Assembly: GCF_004212635.1 (NCBI RefSeq)
Contig: NZ_PSRT01000008.1
Coordinates: 35,732 to 99,731, forward strand
Source: Bradyrhizobium genosp. SA-3
Lineage (GTDB): Bacteria; Pseudomonadota; Alphaproteobacteria; Rhizobiales; Xanthobacteraceae
Direction: 5' to 3'
DNA length: 64,000 nucleotides
The translations under genes were made by a program, and so were the position numbers. Below the pieces are notes generated by a model. The model saw only the letters and a list, made by a program, of their open reading frames with translations. It was not told the DNA's origin and did no database searches. Below, piece after piece: positions 55,666-64,000 of this stretch. Position 1 is the first letter of the stretch. Every line of letters starts with the position of its first letter.

Positions 55666-58600
55666 TTGAATTACGCTGGCAAATTTGACGCCGCGATGTC
55701 CTTGGACGGCCAGGATTCCCGTTCGCTCGCCGATGGCCATGTCGATTTCTCTGCTGCCAAGCCCTTTATCGCCAAGGCGCATGGTCACGTGCCCGATGGC
55801 GCGTTCGTTGTTCCCGATCCCAACCTGATCTTCAATGGCGAGTTCAAGCGCGCAGGTCTCGACCTCGTGCTGTCCCATGAGGGTCATGAGTTCGTCGTTC
55901 ACGATTATTTTAGGGGCGACAAGCGCGCGGCGATCGCCTCGCCCGATGGCGCCCACCTCAGCGGCGACGTCGTCAGCGCGCTCACCGGCCATGTGCAATA
56001 TGCGCAGGCCGCGCCTGGCGCTGCCGCGGCCCAGGTCATCGGTCACGTCACGAAACTCTCCGGCAGCGCGACCGCGATCCGCAATGGCGTTTCGGTCATC
56101 CTGAACAACGGCGACAATGTCGAGAAGGGCGATGTGGTCTCGACCGGCGCCGATTCGACGCTCGGCATCACCTTCATCGACGGCACCGTGTTCGGCTTGT
56201 CCTCCAATGCGCGGATGGTGCTGAACGAGATGGTCTACGACCCCAACGGGTCGAGCAACTCCTCGCTGCTGAGCCTGGTCGCGGGCACCATCACCTTCGT
56301 CGCCGGCGAGACCGCCAAGCACGGCGACATGAAGATCGACACGCCTGTCGCCACCATGGGCATCCGCGGCACGGCGGTGCTGACCCAGATCAATTTCGTC
56401 GTTCCCGCCGGCGGCGGCGATCCGCAGCCGCAGGCGAGCTTCCAGGTGCTGGTCGAGCCGAACGGCACCACGGGCTCCTACATCCTGTTCGACAAGGTCA
56501 CGCTGCTGCCGATCGCGACGGTCAACCAGGCCGGCCAGATGATCCAGATCAGCGGCGGCAACGTCTCGATCTCCAATGCGCTGATGTCGCCGGATGTGCA
56601 GAAGCTGATCACGGACGTGTTCACGCTGAAGTTCACCGACAACAACACCAACACCAAGCTGACCACGAACTTCACCGACACCATCACGCCGATCAGCCAG
56701 GATGTGGTGTTCAAATCGGGGTCGGGCGCCATCGCGGTCGCGACATTCGTCAATCTCAATCCGCAGGGACAGGAGGCGCCCCACACCTCCACGTCCACGG
56801 CCACCCGTGTTCCCGGCCAGCCGCTGGTGCAAAGCCTCGATTCCAGCGGCAACGTGAAGACGGCGTTCGCGCTCACCGAGCGCGCGGACACCACGGGCGA
56901 CACGACGCATGCCGACACGGTCTCCGGCCGGATCACCTTCGTCGATCAAAACCTCGGCGACCTGCCGACGGTGTCGGTGAGCCTCGCCGAGGCGCCGAAC
57001 TACGTCTACAAGAATGCCGGTCAGCAGGACGTTACCGGCTCGCTCACCGCGCTCCAGAAGCAGGACATCGCGGCGACGCAGATCCAGATCAGTGTCGTTG
57101 CCGACGCCGGCAACAACAACAACGGCTCGGCGGTCTGGACCTACACGGTCCCCGATCACGTCTTCGACTTCCTCGCGGCCGGCGAGACGCTGACGCTAAC
57201 CTACTTGGTTCGCGTCGATACAAATTTCGCGGTGAACCCCGAGTCCAAGTTCATCCCGATCACCATCACGATCACGGGAACGAACGACAAGCCCACCGTC
57301 GCGACATCGGGTGGCACCGTCATCGAGAAGGTCGGGACCGGCAACGAGGCTCTGGACACCATCACGGGCACGGTCAGCTTCACCGACGTCGATCTGACGG
57401 ATCGGCCGATCGTGAGCGCGGCGCTCTCGTCGACCCAGCCGTTCAAATATCTCGATGCCGAAGGCCACGATATCACCGCGACGCTGACGCCAGAGCAACG
57501 CGCCGCGATCGCCGCCGTCGAGGTGCCGCTGACCGTGGTGCAGGGCGCGGGAAACAGCAACAACGGTTCGGCCACCTGGACCTACAGCGTCCCCGATCAT
57601 CTCTTCGATTTCCTCGCCGAAGGCGAGACGCTGACCCTCAACTATGTGGTGCAGGTCGATGATGGGCACGGCGGTGTGGTCAGCACCCCGATCAGCGTGT
57701 CCATCAACGGTGCGGACGTCAATGTCGAGGGCACCAACGACGTGCCGACGATCGTCGAAGACTCCACGATCCCGACCGGCGCGGTGACGGAGGATGCGGC
57801 GACCCTGACGGCCGAGGGTACTATTACCTTCAACGATCCCGATCTCACGGACACGCACAGCGCGAGCTTCGCGCTGAAGTCGACGACGTCGAGCGCGCAT
57901 CTGCCCGGCTTCGGCGACGGCAGCTCGCATATCGGCACTTTCGCGCTTCTGCCGGTGATCGAGAGCCCCGGCGTCAGCACGCGAGGATCGGTGGGCTGGA
58001 CCTTCACGCTCGACGATAACGATCCGGTGCTCCAGTCGCTGGCCGAAGGCCAGACCATCACCCAGGTCTACACTGTTACCGTCGACGATCATCACGGCGG
58101 GACGGTCACCCAGGACGTCACGGTCACCATTACCGGGACCAACGATGCGCCGACCGTCACCAGCAGCGCCGCGGCTGCAACGGGCAAAGTCATCGAGGAC
58201 ACGGGCCTGACACTGTCGATCGACGGCACGCTGGCGATCCAGGATCTGGACCTGATCGACACCCATACGGCGCAGGCGGTGTTCAAGTCGTCGTCCTCGA
58301 GCGCGCACCTGCCGGGCTTTGTTGAGGGCGCCACGAATATCGGCACCTTCACGATCGATCCGTCGGTGTTCGAATCCAACACCGACACCAACAACGGCGC
58401 TACGTTGGGTTGGCACTTCACGCTCGACAACAGCAATGCGATGCTGCAGTCGCTGGCGGAAGGGCAGACTATCACCCAGGTCTACACCGTCACCTTCACT
58501 GACAATCACAATGCGACGGTCACGCAAGACGTCGCCGTCACCATCACGGGCGTCAACGATGCGCCGACCGTCACGAGCGATGCCTTGGCGGCAACGGGCG

Positions 58601-61554
58601 AGGTCACCGAGGACACGGGTCCGACATTGTCGATTGACGGCACACTGGCGATCCAGGACCTCGACCTGATCGACACTCATACCGCGCAGGCGGTGTTCAA
58701 GTCGTCATCCGTCAGCTCGGCTCTGCCGGGGTTCGACGCCAACAGCACGAACATCGGCACGTTCACGATCGATCCATCGGTGCTCGAATCCAGCACCGAC
58801 ACCAATAACGGCGCTACGCTCGGCTGGCACTTCACGCTCGACAACAACGACGCGATGCTGCAATCGCTCGCGCAGGGCCAGACCATCACCCAGGTCTACA
58901 CCATCACGTTCGACGATCATCACGGCGGCACCGTCAGCCAGGATGTCACCGTCACGATCAACGGCGTCAACGACGCGCCGACCATCACGAGCGATGCGGC
59001 CGCGGCAACGGGCGCGGTCACCGAGGATGAGGGCTCGTCGCTGTCGGCATGCGGCACGCTGGCGATCCAGGACGTCGATCTGATCGACACCCACACGGCA
59101 CAGTGGTCGTTCAAGTCGTCGTCCGTCAGCTCGGCTCTGCCGGGCTTCGAGGACGACAGCACGAACATCGGCACCTTTACGCTCGACGCGGTGTCCGAAT
59201 CCGCTAGCGACACCAGCAACGGCGCGACACTGGGCTGGCACTTCACGCTGGACAATAGCGATCCCGTGCTGCAGTCGCTGGCGGAGGGGCAGACCATCAC
59301 CCAGGTCTACACCGTCACCTTTACCGACGATCACGGTGCGCAAGTCTCGCAGGACGTGACCGTCACGATCACCGGCACTAACGATGCGCCGGCCGTTTCC
59401 TATGTGACATCGAACTACATGAATTTCGACGGCCACACCATCGCGGTCGGCGACGTGCCGACGGTCGCCACCGATGACGTGACGCTGGATGGCTGGGTCA
59501 ACTGGAACGGCGCAGCAGATGCCGGCCACGGCCAGATCCTGTTCTACAACGGCAACACCTCGACCACCGGCTTCGGTCTCCTTGGCACCGTCAACACCGA
59601 TGGCACTGTGGAGCTGCAGATTCTCGCGGGCGGCGTCCAGATCGCCGATACCGGCGTGGCGCTCACCGCGTCGCAGTGGCACAACATCGCGCTGACCCGC
59701 GACAACGACACCTTCACGCTCTATCTCGACGGACACCTCGAATATTCGCAGTCATGGACGGTCAACCCGATCGACGGCAGCCCGTCGAATCCGTCGGCGT
59801 CCTACATGATGATTGGCGCGGCGAGCGACTCAGGCGCGGCGGGCTTCGGGGCGGAAGGCTTCTTCGGCTCGATCGCCGATGTCAGCCTCTGGACCGCCGC
59901 GCTCACGCAGGCGCAGATCCAGTCGATCGATTTCACCGGCCTCACCGGCAGCGAGGCGAATCTTGCCGCGTATTATCAGCTCGGCGACGGCAGCGGGACC
60001 ACGGCCGCCAATACGGTCAACTCTGCCCACAGCCTCGCGGTCGAGGGCACCGCGGGCTGGGCTAGCGGGACCACCGGTCCGGGCGGCGCCGTCGCCGACC
60101 TGATGGAAACCAATGCAGGGCAGCTTTCGCATGGCGTGCTGACGGTCTCCGACGTCGACGCGATCGATCACGTCACGCTGTCGGTCAGCCAGGTGCAGGT
60201 CTCTCTCGACGGCGTGCCGCAAACCGGCGGCGTCGGCGGGCTGTCGCATGCGGACCTTTTGAACTATCTCACCGTGCCGTCCGGCGACATCCTCGACGGC
60301 ACCGCCACTCACGCCCAGTTCACCTGGAATTTCAATTCGGGCAGCCAAGCCTTCGACTTCCTCGCCGCCGGCCAGACGCTGTCGCTGCAATACACGATCG
60401 TTCCGTCGGATGCCGAGGGCGCTGGCACGGGCGGCGTCGTCACCGTCAACATCGCCGGCAGCAACGATGCGCCGACACTTGCCGATCTCCACATCGGCCC
60501 GCTCACGGACACGACCGCTGCCGACACCTTCTCCGATCTTACCGGTCAACTGGCCGGCACCGACGCCGATAGCGGCGAGACGGCGACGCTGACCTATGCC
60601 GTCCTCAATGCGGATTGTCATGGGACGGCGACGGGCCTGTACGGCACGCTGACGGTCAACCCGGACGGCAGCTACAGCTACGTTCCCAATCCAGCGGCCA
60701 TCAACGCGCTGTCGGACGGGTCCTATGCGGATATTTTCACGGTCCAGACCACGGACGCGCATGGTGCCACCGGCACGGCAACGCTCACGGTAGACGTGAC
60801 CGGCGCCGACGACGCCTGCGGCCCGGTCATCGACACCACGAGCTTCCAGGTCGAGCACATCCTCGAGAACAGCAACGAGATCATCACCGATCTGGTGGTC
60901 ACCGACACCGATTCCGGCGCCGCGACGGACACTTTCACCGTCACGTTGTCGACCGCGCACCCGGACGTCAGCAGCGTCAGCGTTTATCCGACGAGCGGCT
61001 CGCTCGACGCAATCAACGCGGGCCTCGCGAGCGGCGCCGGCATCAGCTACGATCCGACAGGCGCCAGCACCGATGATTATCCGGTGCCGCCCGCAACCGA
61101 CCAGATCACGCTGACCGTTGCCGACTCGGCCGGCCACTACGACACCGTCAACTTTATCTTCGTCGAGGGTGGCGACGGCCAGGGCGTCAAACTCGAAGGC
61201 ACCGACGGCAAGGACGTCATTTTCGCGACCAAGACGGGGGACACGCTGACCGGCGGCGGCGCCAAGGATCAGTTCGTGTTCTCGCCAAACAACTCCGGAG
61301 GCGATAGCCAGCATACCATCACCGATTTTGTGGCTGGCCTCGACAAGATCGACCTGCGACAGTTCTCTGACGTCAACTGGAGCACCATCGACATCGACGC
61401 TTCGCAATCGGACGGCACCCTGGTCACATGGCAGCACCAGGTAATTTCGTCCGATCCCGACAGTGCCCCGGTCACGGAGAACGAGTCGCTGCTCCTGAAG
61501 AACGTGATCGCGGCAAATCTCAAGGCCAGCGATTTCATCTTCCACATCACCTGA
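55666..61554 (+). CDS. Giant secreted repeat protein: FecR-like, VCBS repeats, LamG-like domain, RTX-like tail
   Basis: A 1962-residue adhesin-like protein. Domains in order: an N-terminal region with a QAAPGAAAAQ stretch at 114-123; a FecR-like domain (about 127-236, HVTKLSGSATAIRNGVSV and TPVATMGIRGTAV); two VCBS-like repeats of about 148 residues (394-690); four near-identical VCBS repeats of about 139 residues (691-1242, each ending VTxTGTNDAP-like); a LamG/concanavalin-like domain (about 1247-1470, MNFDGHTIAVG, LDGWVNWNG); more VCBS-like units; and a tail with GTDGKDVIFATKTGDTLTGG, like the C-terminal type I secretion region of RTX proteins. No Sec signal is visible. The start is uncertain: TTG 55666 or ATG 55696, neither with a clear ribosome site. 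Confidence 0.85.
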   Translation: MNYAGKFDAAMSLDGQDSRSLADGHVDFSAAKPFIAKAHGHVPDGAFVVPDPNLIFNGEFKRAGLDLVLSHEGHEFVVHDYFRGDKRAAIASPDGAHLSGDVVSALTGHVQYAQAAPGAAAAQVIGHVTKLSGSATAIRNGVSVILNNGDNVEKGDVVSTGADSTLGITFIDGTVFGLSSNARMVLNEMVYDPNGSSNSSLLSLVAGTITFVAGETAKHGDMKIDTPVATMGIRGTAVLTQINFVVPAGGGDPQPQASFQVLVEPNGTTGSYILFDKVTLLPIATVNQAGQMIQISGGNVSISNALMSPDVQKLITDVFTLKFTDNNTNTKLTTNFTDTITPISQDVVFKSGSGAIAVATFVNLNPQGQEAPHTSTSTATRVPGQPLVQSLDSSGNVKTAFALTERADTTGDTTHADTVSGRITFVDQNLGDLPTVSVSLAEAPNYVYKNAGQQDVTGSLTALQKQDIAATQIQISVVADAGNNNNGSAVWTYTVPDHVFDFLAAGETLTLTYLVRVDTNFAVNPESKFIPITITITGTNDKPTVATSGGTVIEKVGTGNEALDTITGTVSFTDVDLTDRPIVSAALSSTQPFKYLDAEGHDITATLTPEQRAAIAAVEVPLTVVQGAGNSNNGSATWTYSVPDHLFDFLAEGETLTLNYVVQVDDGHGGVVSTPISVSINGADVNVEGTNDVPTIVEDSTIPTGAVTEDAATLTAEGTITFNDPDLTDTHSASFALKSTTSSAHLPGFGDGSSHIGTFALLPVIESPGVSTRGSVGWTFTLDDNDPVLQSLAEGQTITQVYTVTVDDHHGGTVTQDVTVTITGTNDAPTVTSSAAAATGKVIEDTGLTLSIDGTLAIQDLDLIDTHTAQAVFKSSSSSAHLPGFVEGATNIGTFTIDPSVFESNTDTNNGATLGWHFTLDNSNAMLQSLAEGQTITQVYTVTFTDNHNATVTQDVAVTITGVNDAPTVTSDALAATGEVTEDTGPTLSIDGTLAIQDLDLIDTHTAQAVFKSSSVSSALPGFDANSTNIGTFTIDPSVLESSTDTNNGATLGWHFTLDNNDAMLQSLAQGQTITQVYTITFDDHHGGTVSQDVTVTINGVNDAPTITSDAAAATGAVTEDEGSSLSACGTLAIQDVDLIDTHTAQWSFKSSSVSSALPGFEDDSTNIGTFTLDAVSESASDTSNGATLGWHFTLDNSDPVLQSLAEGQTITQVYTVTFTDDHGAQVSQDVTVTITGTNDAPAVSYVTSNYMNFDGHTIAVGDVPTVATDDVTLDGWVNWNGAADAGHGQILFYNGNTSTTGFGLLGTVNTDGTVELQILAGGVQIADTGVALTASQWHNIALTRDNDTFTLYLDGHLEYSQSWTVNPIDGSPSNPSASYMMIGAASDSGAAGFGAEGFFGSIADVSLWTAALTQAQIQSIDFTGLTGSEANLAAYYQLGDGSGTTAANTVNSAHSLAVEGTAGWASGTTGPGGAVADLMETNAGQLSHGVLTVSDVDAIDHVTLSVSQVQVSLDGVPQTGGVGGLSHADLLNYLTVPSGDILDGTATHAQFTWNFNSGSQAFDFLAAGQTLSLQYTIVPSDAEGAGTGGVVTVNIAGSNDAPTLADLHIGPLTDTTAADTFSDLTGQLAGTDADSGETATLTYAVLNADCHGTATGLYGTLTVNPDGSYSYVPNPAAINALSDGSYADIFTVQTTDAHGATGTATLTVDVTGADDACGPVIDTTSFQVEHILENSNEIITDLVVTDTDSGAATDTFTVTLSTAHPDVSSVSVYPTSGSLDAINAGLASGAGISYDPTGASTDDYPVPPATDQITLTVADSAGHYDTVNFIFVEGGDGQGVKLEGTDGKDVIFATKTGDTLTGGGAKDQFVFSPNNSGGDSQHTITDFVAGLDKIDLRQFSDVNWSTIDIDASQSDGTLVTWQHQVISSDPDSAPVTENESLLLKNVIAANLKASDFIFHIT
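57724..59391 (+). repeat. Tandem VCBS-encoding DNA repeats
   Basis: Four units of about 415-420 bp (roughly 57724, 58141, 58558 and 58978 to 59391) encode VCBS repeats. Units 2 and 3 are especially alike, for example sharing the LSIDGTLAIQDLDLIDTHTA-coding block. Copy-number variation by recombination is likely here. Confidence 0.75.
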
Positions 61555-61699
61555 TCTGCCCGGGCCTCCCGCCAGCCGGCGGGCATCTTGACCGCGGCAA
61601 AAAATCCATAATCCTCAGCTGCCAGGGCATGGCAAATCGCGCGCGGACGCTCCATGATCGGTGCGCACGGCAGGAGGCGGGACAGGAAGCCCGACCGGC

Positions 61700-63931
61700 A
61701 TGAAACGTCTAAAAATCCTGCGGCGGTGGTTTGCGCGCAAGTTCGGCTTTGCGCGGCTGATGTGCCTTGCGCTGCTGGTCCTGTTTGCCGGCGCCCGTCT
61801 CTGGGACCCGCCGCCGATCCAGGAATTGCGGCTGCGCACCTTCGACATGTTCCAGTTGATCGATCCGCGCCACAAGACGGTGCGGCCCGTCACCATCGTC
61901 GACATCGACGACAAGAGCCTCGGCAAGCTCGGCCAATGGCCGTGGCCGCGGACGCGGATCGCCGATCTGATCCAGAACCTCACCAACAACGGCGCGGTGG
62001 CGATCGGCTTCGACGTGGTGTTCTCGGAAGCCGACCGTCTCAACCCGGATCTGGTCGCGAGCCAGATGCGCTATCTCGACGAGGTCACCCGCGCCAAGCT
62101 GCGCGAGCTGCCGACCAACGACCAGATCCTCGCCGAGGCGATCAAGCGCTCGCGTGTGGTGCTGGGCGAGACCGGGCTTCCAGGCGTGTTGTCCGAACTC
62201 GACAAGTCGCTGCCCCTCACCGGCGTCGCGACGGTCGGCGAGGAGGGCGCCGAGCGCTTCCTGTTTGAATTCCCGGGCTTGTTGCGCAATGTGCCGATCA
62301 TCGAGAAGGTCGCGGCTGGTCGCGGCCTGTTCTCGATCAGGACCGAGCGCGACGGTCTGATCCGCCGCGTGCCGATGATCATGCGCGCCCAGGGCAACAT
62401 CATGCCCTCGCTCAGCCTCGAGATCCTGCGCGTCGTGACGGGGACGCCGACGCTGCTGGTGCGGACCGACAAGACCGGCATCAGGGCGATCCGCCTCAAG
62501 GGCGTAGAAATTCCGACCGACAAGAACGGCCAGCTTTGGGTGCATTACGCCCGCCGGGATCCCTCGATCTACGTCTCGGCGGCCGACGTGCTCGACAACA
62601 GCGTGCCGCCGAACAAGATCGCCGGCAAGCTAGTGCTGGTCGGCACCTCCGCAGGCGGGCTCAACGATATCAAGACCACGCCGGTGTCCTCGACCATGCC
62701 GGGTGTCGAGATCCATGCCCAGGTGCTGGAGAGCGTACTGAGCGGCGCTGTGATCTCCCAGCCGAACTATGCGCTCGGCGTCGAGCTGATCGCCGCGCTG
62801 GCGATCGGCCTGCTCGTCATCATCTTCACGCCGAATCTCGGGCCGGTGCGGCTGGTGCTCGCGGGCGCGATGTTCGCTGCCATACTGGTCGGCGTGTCCT
62901 GGTTCTTTTACGCGCAGTACCGCTACCTCATCGACTTCACCTATCCGCTGCTCTCGACCACCGCGGTCTATCTGACGCTGATCTTCGCCAGCTTCGTGCG
63001 CGAGCAGCGCCAGCGCGTGCAGATCCGCGGGCAATTCGCGCAATACATGTCGCCGGTGCTGGTCGAGCAGCTCGTGCAGTCGCCGGAAAAACTCGTGCTC
63101 GGCGGCGAGGAGCGCGAGATGACGATCATGTTCTCCGACGTGCGCGGCTTCACCACGATCTCGGAGAGCTACAAGCACGATCCGCAAGGGCTGATCGCGC
63201 TCATGAACCGTTTCCTGACGCCGCTGACCGACGTCATCATCGAGCGCAAGGGCTATATCGACAAGTACATGGGGGACGCCATCATGGCGTTCTGGAACGC
63301 GCCGCTCGATGATGCCGAGCACGAGGTCAATGCCTGCGAGGCCGCGATCCAGATGCTGGAGCAGATCGACGCGGTCAACAAGGACCGCGAGCAGGAAGCT
63401 GCCGACGGCGGCCACGTCTACATTCCGCTCAATGTCGGCATCGGTCTCAACACCGGCATCGGCGTGGTCGGCAACATGGGCTCCGACCTGAAGAAGAACT
63501 ATTCCGTGCTCGGCGATAGCGTGAATCTGGCCTCGCGCCTCGAGGGGCAGACCAAGGAATACGGCTTCCCGATCATCGTCGGCTCCCGGACGGCGCTCGC
63601 CGCCAAGGACAAGTTCGCGATCCTCGAGCTCGACTTCATCATGGTCAAGGGCAAGACCGAGCCGGAGGTGATCTACGCCATCGCCGGCCGTGAGGACGTG
63701 ATGCATTCGGGCGCCTTCCAGCGCCTGCGCAACATCACCATCGAAATGCTCGGCTGCTATCGCGGCCGCAACTGGCAGGGCGCGCTGGATGCCATCGAGC
63801 GCGGCCGCCGCAGCGAAGACGCCGACACGCTGGAAAAGCTATTCAGGCTCTATGAGGCAAGGATCAAGGATTTCCAGATCAACCCGCCGCCGGAAGGGTG
63901 GACCGGGGCGTACGCGCTGCTGACGAAGTAG
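61700..63931 (+). CDS. CHASE2-domain class III adenylate/guanylate cyclase
   Basis: A 743-residue membrane cyclase. After an N-terminal TM helix (RLMCLALLVLFAGARLW) comes an extracytoplasmic CHASE2 sensor (about 35-350: RTFDMFQLIDPRHKTVRPVT, VTIVDIDDKSLGKLGQWPWPRT), then about three TM helices (357-440) and a class III catalytic domain (about 470-655) with MFSDVRGFTTISE, KYMGDAIMAFWNAP and the NYSVLGDSVNLASRLEGQT block. The substrate-binding residues suggest cAMP production. ATG 61700 was chosen; a GTG at 61661 would add 13 residues with no better site. It is 145 bp downstream of the adhesin gene and same strand. Confidence 0.9.
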   Translation: MKRLKILRRWFARKFGFARLMCLALLVLFAGARLWDPPPIQELRLRTFDMFQLIDPRHKTVRPVTIVDIDDKSLGKLGQWPWPRTRIADLIQNLTNNGAVAIGFDVVFSEADRLNPDLVASQMRYLDEVTRAKLRELPTNDQILAEAIKRSRVVLGETGLPGVLSELDKSLPLTGVATVGEEGAERFLFEFPGLLRNVPIIEKVAAGRGLFSIRTERDGLIRRVPMIMRAQGNIMPSLSLEILRVVTGTPTLLVRTDKTGIRAIRLKGVEIPTDKNGQLWVHYARRDPSIYVSAADVLDNSVPPNKIAGKLVLVGTSAGGLNDIKTTPVSSTMPGVEIHAQVLESVLSGAVISQPNYALGVELIAALAIGLLVIIFTPNLGPVRLVLAGAMFAAILVGVSWFFYAQYRYLIDFTYPLLSTTAVYLTLIFASFVREQRQRVQIRGQFAQYMSPVLVEQLVQSPEKLVLGGEEREMTIMFSDVRGFTTISESYKHDPQGLIALMNRFLTPLTDVIIERKGYIDKYMGDAIMAFWNAPLDDAEHEVNACEAAIQMLEQIDAVNKDREQEAADGGHVYIPLNVGIGLNTGIGVVGNMGSDLKKNYSVLGDSVNLASRLEGQTKEYGFPIIVGSRTALAAKDKFAILELDFIMVKGKTEPEVIYAIAGREDVMHSGAFQRLRNITIEMLGCYRGRNWQGALDAIERGRRSEDADTLEKLFRLYEARIKDFQINPPPEGWTGAYALLTK

Positions 63932-63968
63932 CAAGTTGCGTGATCGGGCTCCGCCGTCGCCCACACTC

Positions 63969-64000
63969 CGTCATTGCGAGCGAAGCGAAGCAATCCAGAG
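63969..64000. repeat. Start of a further dispersed repeat (cut by window end)
   Basis: cgtcattgcgagcgaagcg and the following bases match a dispersed element well known in Bradyrhizobium intergenic regions, by memory of its consensus. Only the left end is visible. Confidence 0.5.

Noticed and set aside
57724..59391. Regular repeats considered as CRISPR
   Set aside because: Units are about 417 bp and coding in one frame for VCBS domains, with no short repeat/spacer pattern or cas genes.
57196..61545. Long minus-strand frames (about 490, 340 and 570 codons) opposite the giant adhesin gene
   Set aside because: They mirror the repeat structure of the plus-strand gene and are Arg/Asp-rich shadows.

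Overview
The window is high-GC chromosomal DNA of an alphaproteobacterium, almost certainly Bradyrhizobium or a very close relative. The evidence is a 409-residue class I 5-aminolevulinate synthase (HemA), an Irr-like Fur-family regulator, perfect FixK/FNR boxes (TTGAT-N4-ATCAA), many periplasmic binding-protein ABC systems, and dispersed palindromic intergenic elements of the rhizobial RIME type. The gene order around hemA, the irr-like gene and mddA fits my recollection of Bradyrhizobium genomes. No rRNA, tRNA, CRISPR array, transposase or prophage gene was seen. Most of the window is ordinary core and accessory metabolism.

Layout. 1-1 kb: a protein tail and yjbQ. 1-12.3 kb: an MHS-family transporter, a CrbR/ErdR-like response regulator, a winged-helix/ATPase regulator facing an ohr - Tat-exported hydrolase - cytochrome P460 cluster, and a CrbS-like hybrid kinase with a transporter-like sensor. 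12.6-18.2 kb: hemA (FixK box upstream), divergent aroQ, a metallo-hydrolase and a chemoreceptor. 18.3-24 kb: an outer-membrane barrel protein, a small HTH regulator, a fused membrane/spermidine-synthase-like protein, an AEC carrier and small proteins. 24.3-29.5 kb: a complete peptide/nickel-type ABC operon. 29.9-35.2 kb: an irr-like regulator (FixK box upstream), then two paralogous winged-helix/TolB-like/TPR regulators flanking mddA and a GFA-family gene. 35.6-43.3 kb: assorted enzymes, a cupin protein and a VapBC-type pair. 43.4-45.7 kb: an ABC-2 exporter. 45.9-52.7 kb: a branched-chain-amino-acid-type ABC operon carrying an acyl-CoA synthetase. 52.9-63.9 kb: an LprI-domain protein, a LapG-like periplasmic cysteine protease, a 1962-residue FecR/VCBS/LamG secreted repeat protein, and a CHASE2 class III nucleotide cyclase.

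How the genes may work together. The best candidate for an undescribed system is 54.3-63.9 kb: a LapG-type protease gene divergent from a giant adhesin-like protein, followed by a membrane cyclase with an extracytoplasmic sensor. This suggests signal-controlled retention or release of a surface adhesin. A second theme is oxygen/iron/heme control: both hemA and an Irr-like gene without a heme regulatory motif carry perfect FixK boxes. A third is the separation of a CrbS-type sensor from its likely CrbR partner by about 5 kb.

Sequence quality. Four genes (crbS-like, spermidine-synthase-like, a SUKH-like hypothetical, and the acyl-CoA synthetase) are each split by what looks like the loss of exactly one base, mostly in short G or C runs. 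Restoring one base gives a full-length protein every time. Sequencing error is at least as likely as four independent pseudogenes.
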